The position numbers and the translations under genes are program-made. Below the pieces are notes generated by a model. That model saw only the letters and a list, made by a program, of their open reading frames with translations. It was not told where the DNA came from and did no database searches. A DNA stretch of 64,000 bases from Bos javanicus (taxonomy: Eukaryota; Chordata; Mammalia; Artiodactyla; Bovidae). Numbering within the stretch: position 1 is the first letter of the stretch; the number at the start of each line of letters is the position of its first letter. This document shows positions 57,538-64,000 of this stretch, piece after piece. The stretch spans positions 101,676,537-101,740,536 of the forward strand of contig NC_083868.1 in assembly GCF_032452875.1 (NCBI RefSeq). The letters run 5' to 3'.

Positions 57538-58010
57538 ATTTTTGCCAACAAACATCCACATAGTCAAAGCTATGATTTTTCCAGTAGCCATACATGAAAG
57601 TGAGAGTTGGACCATAAAGAAGACTGAGTGCTGAAGAATTGATACTTTCAAGCTGTGATACTGGAGAAGACTCTTGAGAGTCCCTTGGACAACAAGGAGA
57701 TCAAACCAGTAAATCCTAAAGAAAATCAATCTTGAATATTCACTGGAGGACTGATGCTGAAGCTGAAGCTCCAATACTTTGGCCACCTGATATGAAGGGC
57801 CAACTCCTTGGAAAAGACCCTGATGCTGGGAAGGATTGAGGGCAGGAGGAGAAGGGGGCGACAGAGGATAAGATAACTGGATGGTATCACCAACTCAATG
57901 GACATGAGTTTGAGCATAGTCTGGGAGATAGGGAAGGACAGGGAAGCCTGGCATGCTACAGTCCATGTACTGTAGCATGGAGTTGGACACGACTTAGTGA
58001 CTGAACAACA
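57538..58010 (+). mobile_element. BovB 3' fragment, copy 11, with a new hairpin
   Basis: Starts tttgccaacaaacatccaca and ends gtgactgaacaacaacaata. Diverged. A perfect inverted repeat at 57952-57979 replaces consensus sequence near its 3' end. Confidence 0.9.
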
Positions 58011-59090
58011 ACAATAAAGAAGTTACCCTGCTTATAGCAAAACCAGGGGCTATGCCCATTGGCCAAAAAGTATCTGCTTCATGTTCTAGGAACCTGCTGT
58101 GCCAACTACACTGATTATTACATTGTGTAAATGAACTAAAATGTTCTACACTGTCAATGACAATATTCAATATAATACACGAAAAAGTGCCTGAAAAACA
58201 TACACATAGAAGATTATTATACCTTAGTAAAATAACGATTCTGTAACTGGCTTATTAGCATATAAATACACTTTAAATACCAAACAGTTGAGTTCTAAGA
58301 TTTGTACAAAGTTCTAAGAAAAGTGCAAATAAAAATGTGAATCTCTCAGTGCCATGTGTTTTTAATTCATATTTTGAAATTTCTATTTAAATGCAATTGT
58401 AAAATGAATGCAGTGTGTTAGGCTTACTACAGAGCTATCTGCCAAAATATTAAGCCTTTGAAAAATTTATGAATCCAGAAGATGCTATAGAAGTAAAACA
58501 AGTCAAGTAAAAGAAATAACTTTTTTTAGGAAAATAAGTCCTAAAATGTCTTAGCAATTGAGGAAACATCTTATGGATAATTCTTTTAATTTATGTAATT
58601 TAGCATTTATTCACACCAAGTACAACCATTTATACAACCTTACATTTATTAATATGCAGTTTATATTCTTTCTTGATAGTAAAGAGGGCAGAAGAATAAC
58701 TTTACACTATGTAGATAATGTAGTTGTAAAAAGTGGAACCTATATTTAAACTACCAAAAGGAAATCAAATCTCTTGACATAGAATTCTATATCCAGTGGA
58801 AATATACTTCCCAATATAAATCCCAAGTGTGGGAAACTACAATAGAAAAACATAGTTTCTTCTATCTTAATTTAATCATAAGAAAATATTGATACATAGA
58901 AAAATATTTTTTAAAAGTTTTGAGTGTGAGAATAGGTCAGCTCTTTCAAAGTAAAAATTATGAGGCAAATGGAATTTTAAATATTGAATAAATATTTTAT
59001 ATTACAAACATAATATTTTATTAAAATGTTCAAAGTTTATGTATAATATTTTAGTGAAATAAAACACATCTTTTAAAAAATATATACTAA
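58011..59090. other. Unassigned AT-rich sequence
   Basis: No gene or repeat was recognised. Confidence 0.4.
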
Positions 59091-59305
59091 AAATATATCT
59101 TTGGATTTGATTGTACAATATCTGGGATTAATTCTGAGCAATACAGAAGGATATCGATGGAAGCAATATGGAAGGATTATGAATGGTACATGTATGACAG
59201 AATCAGCCAGATATTGAAGGTTTGAGAATGGCAATAAGTTTATGAAGTTGAATTATACTATTTTCAATTTTGCATGTGTTCAACTATTTCTCCAATAAAA
59301 GAAAA
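59091..59305 (+). repeat. Possible old L1 3' end
   Basis: gatggaagcaatatggaagg, aagttgaattatactatttt and caactatttctccaataaaa resemble the end of L1MC/ME families. Confidence 0.4.
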
Positions 59306-60046
59306 GGAAAAAGTCAATGTGATTTAGGAGAGGTCCTTATGATATCCATATGAGAAGAATGGATATTAGAGCTAATAGTCTATGTGTTACTTTTTAAGAG
59401 TTGTTAGAAAATTTTGAACAGCAGACAATGTCTATATAATGGTAATGTTTTAAAGCAAAAGAAAGGAAATGTACAATAATTTATGGGCATCAGAAGAGCA
59501 TAGAATGAAAATTAATATCTAAAGAGAACTGTATGAGAGAAATGCTCAGTTTTACCGTAGTATCATATATGATTAGAAATGTAACAGGTGTCATGAGAAG
59601 TACATTTTCACAGCCATAAGAAAATCATATGGAAAGGAAGATTCTTAGGTGAGGGAAGTACAAAATTTCATTCAATCGTCAAGTATAATATCAAGTATTG
59701 TTTCTCTTTGGAAATCATTCCTGTTGCTCCATAATAATATAAATAATTAAACCTCCTATCCTCAGCCTTTCGTAATCACATAGCTTGGTACATATAGTCA
59801 CCAAACACTTACAGTATTAATCATGGTTTTAATGGTTAACTTTATAATCTAGGAATTTCTAGAAGGAATAAGTTTTTACCTACTTTGTGTCTGCAATACT
59901 CTGTACAGTATTCAGCACAAACTGAACCAATACTTGATAACCAGATTAACCCTGGTACATCCAGGAGGGTCAAAAAACATGTGTTGAAAAAAATAGCAAC
60001 ATTTTATTACTAAGTAATTTTTTACCCCATGCTGAATTTACACCGG
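59306..60046. other. Unassigned sequence
   Basis: No gene or repeat was recognised. Confidence 0.4.
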
Positions 60047-60049
60047 GCT

Positions 60050-61103
60050 GGAAGAAGCACAAGTTAGAATCAAGATTGCTGGGAGAAATATCAATAACCT
60101 CAGATATGCAGATGACACCATCCTTATGGCAGAAAGTGAAGAGGAACTAAAAAGCCTCTTGATGAAAGTGAAAGAGGAGAGTGAAAAAGTTGGCTTAAAG
60201 CTCAACATTCAGAAAACGAAGATCATGGCATCTGGTCCCATCACTTCATGGCAAATAGATGGGGAAACAGTGGAAATAGTGTCAGACTTTGTTTTGGGGG
60301 GTTCCAAAATCACTGCAGATGGTGATTGCAGCCATGAAATTAAAAGACGCTTACTCTTTGGAAGGAAAGTTATGACTAACTTAGATAGCACATTAAAAAG
60401 CAGAGACATTTCTTTGACAACAAAGGTCCGGAAAATCCCATGGACAGAGGGGCCTGGTGGGCTGCAGTCCATGGGATTGCTAGAGTCGGACACGACTGAG
60501 TGACTTCACTTTCACTTTTCACTTTCATGCATTGGAGAAGGAAATGGCAACCCACTCCAGTGTTCTTGCCTGGAGAGTCCCAGGGACGGGGGAGCCTGGT
60601 GGGCTGCCGTCTATGGGGTCACACAGAGTTGGACATGACTGAAGCGACTTAGCAGCAGCAGCAGTCAAGGCTATGGTTTTTCCAGTGGTCATGTATGGAC
60701 GTGAGAGTTTACTGTGAAGAAAGCTGAGCACTGAAGAATTAATGCTTTTGAATTGTGGTGTTGGAGAAGACTCTTGAGAGTCCCTTGGACTGCAAGGAGA
60801 TCCAACCAGTCCATCCTAAAGGAAATCAGTCCTGGGTGTTCATTGGAAGGACTGATGCTGAAGCTGAAACTCCAATCCTTTGGCCACCTGATGCAAAGAG
60901 TTGACTCATTGGAAAAGACCCTGATGCTGGGAGGGATTGGGGGCAGGAGGAGAAGGGGACAACAGAAGATGAGATGGCTGGATGGCATCACCGACTCGAT
61001 GGACATGAGTTTGGGTAAAATCCAGGAGTTGGTGATGGACAGGGAGGCCTGGAATGCTGCGATTCATAGGGTCTCAAAGAGTCAGACACGACTGAGCAAC
61101 TGA
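60050..61103 (+). pseudogene. BovB reverse transcriptase C-terminal remnant, split by SINE
   Basis: The frame before the SINE carries YADDTILM-type sequence, then MAESEEELKSLLMKVKEES and KTKIMASGPITSW (60126 on). The SINE at 60431 ends the coding match after the SRDISLTTKV motif. After it, 60753-61103 carries RVPWTARRSNQSILKEISPG and the MRWLDGITDSMDMS end. Both pieces are near consensus, but the insertion and 5' truncation leave no functional protein. Confidence 0.85.
60431..60664 (+). mobile_element. Bov-A2 SINE, 5'-truncated, in BovB without TSD
   Basis: Starts ggaaaatcccatggacagag (the first unit lacks its first 40 bases), contains the cactttcacttttcacttt linker, and ends gcgacttagcagcagcagca. 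The BovB target lacks 3-5 bases (tctag in related copies), and no TSD is present. Confidence 0.93.
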
Positions 61104-61118
61104 ACTGAACTGAACTGA

Positions 61119-61732
61119 TAGTCACATTAGAGTGTATGGCTTCAATATATAAATTTAAGGGCATCAGAATTCAGTCCATATAAGCTGATATATAGAAAAG
61201 CTTCTATGTTTATTTGCTTGACTTTGTATTAAAGAAACTTAGTTAATTTATCTCTAATAATTTTCTGTGCTTTTATTCCCCACCTAAGAATTTGTCATCT
61301 CAAGTAGTGCCAAGTCTTCTAATTCCTCTAGCTATTATCTGTTTTCTTTACCTTACTACACAGTGAGGATTCTTCACAAAATGACAAATAGAAGGATGAC
61401 AGGATATAGTGTTGCCTTGATTCCTATCTCAAAGAAAGTTTTCAACATTTCACATTTAAGATTGCTATATTTTTTCAGAATAATAAAGTTATCATCCACC
61501 CTATATTATGCTGTTTTTATATCAAGAATGAATATTGAATTTTGTTGTTTTCCTGAATGAAGAATAGATTATTTTCTCATAAATTTTGTTAATATGATAA
61601 CATTTAAGTATTAAAAACAATCTCTGCTTTTATAATAAACTTAATAACTTGTATATATATATCTATTTTATTTTTATCTTAATTTTATTTGCTAGTGTTT
61701 TCCTTAGGAATTTGCTATAATATACTTAAATG
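61119..61732. other. Unassigned sequence
   Basis: No gene or repeat was recognised. Confidence 0.4.
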
Positions 61733-61857
61733 CGTGCTCAGTTGCTAAGTCGTGTTCTATTCTTTGTGACCCTGTGGACTGCAGCCCACCAGACTCCTCT
61801 GTCCATGGGATTTCCCATGCAAGAATGCTGGAATAGGTTGCCATTTCCTTCTCTAAT
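61733..61857 (-). mobile_element. Bov-A monomer SINE
   Basis: ctcagttgctaagtcgtgtt, tgtggactgcagcccaccag and ggttgccatttccttctcta. Single unit without tRNA head. Confidence 0.9.
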
Positions 61858-61869
61858 ACATAGGAAAAA

Positions 61870-62750
61870 GTTTCTTTTTATTTATTATACTTGGAATTTG
61901 TCAGGTACATAGTTTTGGCTTGGTATAAAGATTTCAATTCTCAACTGAATAGCTTCAAATATTGATTGGCGCATTCCCTTTCTTTTCGCCTTTTATAATT
62001 CTCACTATATTCTCTTTATATTTTACTCTCTCTTCTACTATATTTTGCACCATTTGTTTCATTGTAATTCACTGTATTTTCTTTTTAGCTTATTTTTCAG
62101 TTTACTGCTCTTTTTCCTGAGCTGTGTCTAATCTTCTAAACTATCCATTGAATTCTTAATTTCCTTTAATAAAACTTTCAAATCTAGAATTCCAATTGTG
62201 TTCCTTTTTGAAAAATAATTCCCAGTTCTCTTCTAGAATTATTAATCTTGCTTTTTAAGTTTGTAGGTCTACTGTCTCCTCTTTTTCTCTGGTGATCTGT
62301 GTTCATGTTTTATCTCCTTGCTTATCCAATTTGTTTATTGTGTACTCAATGTAGTACTTGCAAAAATGTTTGAATTAGTAATTTGAGACCTATGAAGAAA
62401 TAAAATTTCTCTAGAGATATATTTTCTGCCAAGTGCCTGGGTCACTATCAAGTTTAGGATTATTACAATTTCTTGGATTGAGGTGATTTAAAATTAGAAT
62501 GTAATCCTCGTTAACTTCACTTTATTTTTACTGTTTAGTGCCTTTGGAAGTTTATGCATAAAGTAAGGTTTGTTCACCTGACAATCCTCTAGATATGTCC
62601 TAGACTCTTTGTCCACAGGGAAAAAAAAAATTCTAAAAGTGTGCTCTTCAACATTTTAGCCACTGTATCTGGAATCAACAAGTGCCTTTGGAATAAAAGG
62701 GCTCTCAGTAGAGTGCACACATCCCTGGAACACCAACTTTCCCCAGAAGA
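61870..62750 (-). repeat. Ancient L1/HAL1-like sequence
   Basis: tttgtttcattgtaattcac, gagctgtgtctaatcttcta and actatccattgaattcttaa suggest reverse-complement old L1, but similarity is low. Confidence 0.35.
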
Positions 62751-63053
62751 ATGCCCCTGTTCTTCCTCACTATCATGTTACTGCTTCAGTATTTTCAGAC
62801 TTTCACTGGTTTGATTTTTTTTCTGTCCAAGTGCCCTATTTGCCTTCAGTATGATAGACCTCAGAAGATAAGATAATTATTACTAGATAGGAATAATTCT
62901 TGTTTAATTATTACAATCCAAGCAGAAATATTTAGGTGTAATATGTTTTACTTGTCTGGTGGTGACACTCTTATAATAAATATTGCTATATTTTTTTTCT
63001 TATAAATCCCTATTTTTTTTTCCTGAAAACAATTTTAATATCTCCATTTAAAG
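62751..63053. other. Unassigned sequence
   Basis: No gene or repeat was recognised. Confidence 0.35.
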
Positions 63054-63063
63054 TAAACATTTT

Positions 63064-63295
63064 TTTTAATTTTATTTTTAAACTTTACAATATTGTATTA
63101 GTTTTGCCAAATATCGAAATGAATCCGCCACAGGTATACCTGTGTTCCCTATTCTGAACCCTCCTCCCTCCTCCCTCCCCATACCCTCCCTCTGGGTCGT
63201 CCCAGTGCACCAGCCCCAAGCATCCAGTATCCTGCATCGAACCTGGACTAGCAACTCCTCCATCCATGGGATTTCCCAGGCAAGAGTACTGAAGT
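63064..63295 (-). mobile_element. Ruminant L1 3' end fused to a Bov-A segment
   Basis: A T run, then actttacaatattgtattag, gaatccgccacaggtatacc, ctgggtcgtcccagtgcacc and cgaacctggactagcaactc (L1 3' UTR). It then continues directly as ctccatccatgggatttccc aggcaagagtact (Bov-A). TSD TAAACATTTT lies at 63054-63063 and 63296-63305, outside both parts. Confidence 0.88.
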
Positions 63296-63305
63296 TAAAC
63301 ATTTT

Positions 63306-64000
63306 GCTTTATCTTCAAAGAGTAATTTTTACTGTACCTCCTGTGATGAAGGGATGGAATTACCTGTTAGAGACATCTTCTGTTTATTTCTACCTCATAT
63401 GCCTTCCCTAATGAATATCCACTACTATGAACTTTCTTTCCATCCATTTTGAGTTTTGAGTGTTAGCTCCTCCTGCTTTCTCTTCATATAGAGCTTAGGT
63501 GTTTGCTTCTCCTAAACATTGTGGTTAACCATGTGCCTCCCATCCTGACTGGGGAGTGGGGGTGAGGGAAGTTGGGCTGGATAACAGCTCTGCCTAAGGA
63601 GGAGCTAAGCAGGCCCTGCGGTTAGAGGAAGGCCAGGGGAACAGCTTTGTGCTCTGGTTTCCTCTCAGAGAATAGGAGAGAGCAGTTAGCCCTCTCTGCT
63701 ACTTGTATTTGTTAATATTAAAAAAACAGAGAGAGGGGTAAAAAAAAAATTGTGGTTGAAAAATAATGGAGGAAAAAATTTCTAAAACACAGAAATATTT
63801 TTCATTATATGCAATATATACTTTTAAGAATTGATATTTTGCATAAGTAATTTATAGAAAAACTTAATAAGCTAATAAGCTTATAATTAACATAATTTTT
63901 ATGCACTTGAAACAATCAAAAGATTTATTTTGTAATACATGGAAACATCACTACTCTTCAAAGTTTCTTATACTGCAAAATTCTTTGGAGGGACTTGAAA
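63306..64000. other. Unassigned sequence
   Basis: No gene or repeat was recognised. A less AT-rich patch at about 63490-63700 has no open frame of interest. Confidence 0.4.

Larger units (their letters stand above)
60047..61118 (+). mobile_element. BovB LINE, 5'-truncated, copy 12, split by Bov-A2
   Basis: Starts ggctggaagaagcacaagtt and ends ctgaactgaactgaactgat. BovB sequence proper totals about 840 bp. A Bov-A2 SINE lies at 60431-60664. Confidence 0.94.

Overview
This window is nuclear DNA from a horned ruminant (Pecora, most likely a bovid). That follows from its densest repeats: BovB (RTE) LINEs, their Bov-tA and Bov-A2 SINE derivatives, the ruminant L1 3' end, and two LTRs resembling BTLTR1. 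I cannot tell cattle from buffalo, sheep or goat. I find no host exon, no tRNA or rRNA gene, no CpG island and no CRISPR array. Every open frame with recognisable protein similarity is a decayed retrotransposon frame. The window reads as AT-rich intergenic or deep intronic DNA, and it is a record of nested insertions.

Layout. 0.5-8.2 kb: an L1 3' end split by a 1.74-kb BovB; a solo LTR split by a SINE; then a very old L1 (about 3.4-8.2 kb) carrying a younger L1 piece (ORF1 plus the ORF2 endonuclease), a BovB piece, another L1 3' end, and a tRNA-SINE that itself holds a second LTR. 8.2-14.7 kb: SINEs, a MIR, L1 3' ends, and unassigned sequence. 14.7-21.6 kb: a recent L1 3' end, a hAT-Charlie DNA transposon, an MLT1 LTR, old L1 and SINEs. 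21.6-27.5 kb: mostly unassigned, with L2-like, MER20 and rearranged L1 pieces. 27.8-32.5 kb: two BovB copies in opposite orientation and a Bov-tA/BovB hybrid. 33.2-38.4 kb: L1 3' ends, a four-segment L1 insertion, an MLT1 LTR and a patchwork block copied from nearby. 38.4-49.9 kb: unassigned sequence with BovB, Bov-A2, Bov-tA and MER5A. 49.9-55 kb: a MIR and a long old L1 interrupted by SINEs and an LTR-like element. 55-61 kb: an L1 3' half split by BovB, then two more BovB copies. 61-64 kb: old L1, an L1/Bov-A hybrid and unassigned sequence.

Nothing here works together as a gene system. The most interesting content is structural. Three local copies of about 80 bp of otherwise unassigned sequence lie 0.6-3 kb from their sources (35.4/37.9 kb, 43.2/46.2 kb, 49.7/50.4 kb). 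One belongs to a patchwork insertion that also contains an inverted 47-bp copy and an L1 segment closely matching one 19 kb away. Two BovB copies carry perfect hairpins with 6-nt loops where the family consensus has none. Several retrotransposon insertions look chimeric. All family names come from memory of consensus sequences, and boundaries without a stated target-site duplication (TSD) are good only to about 10-30 bp.
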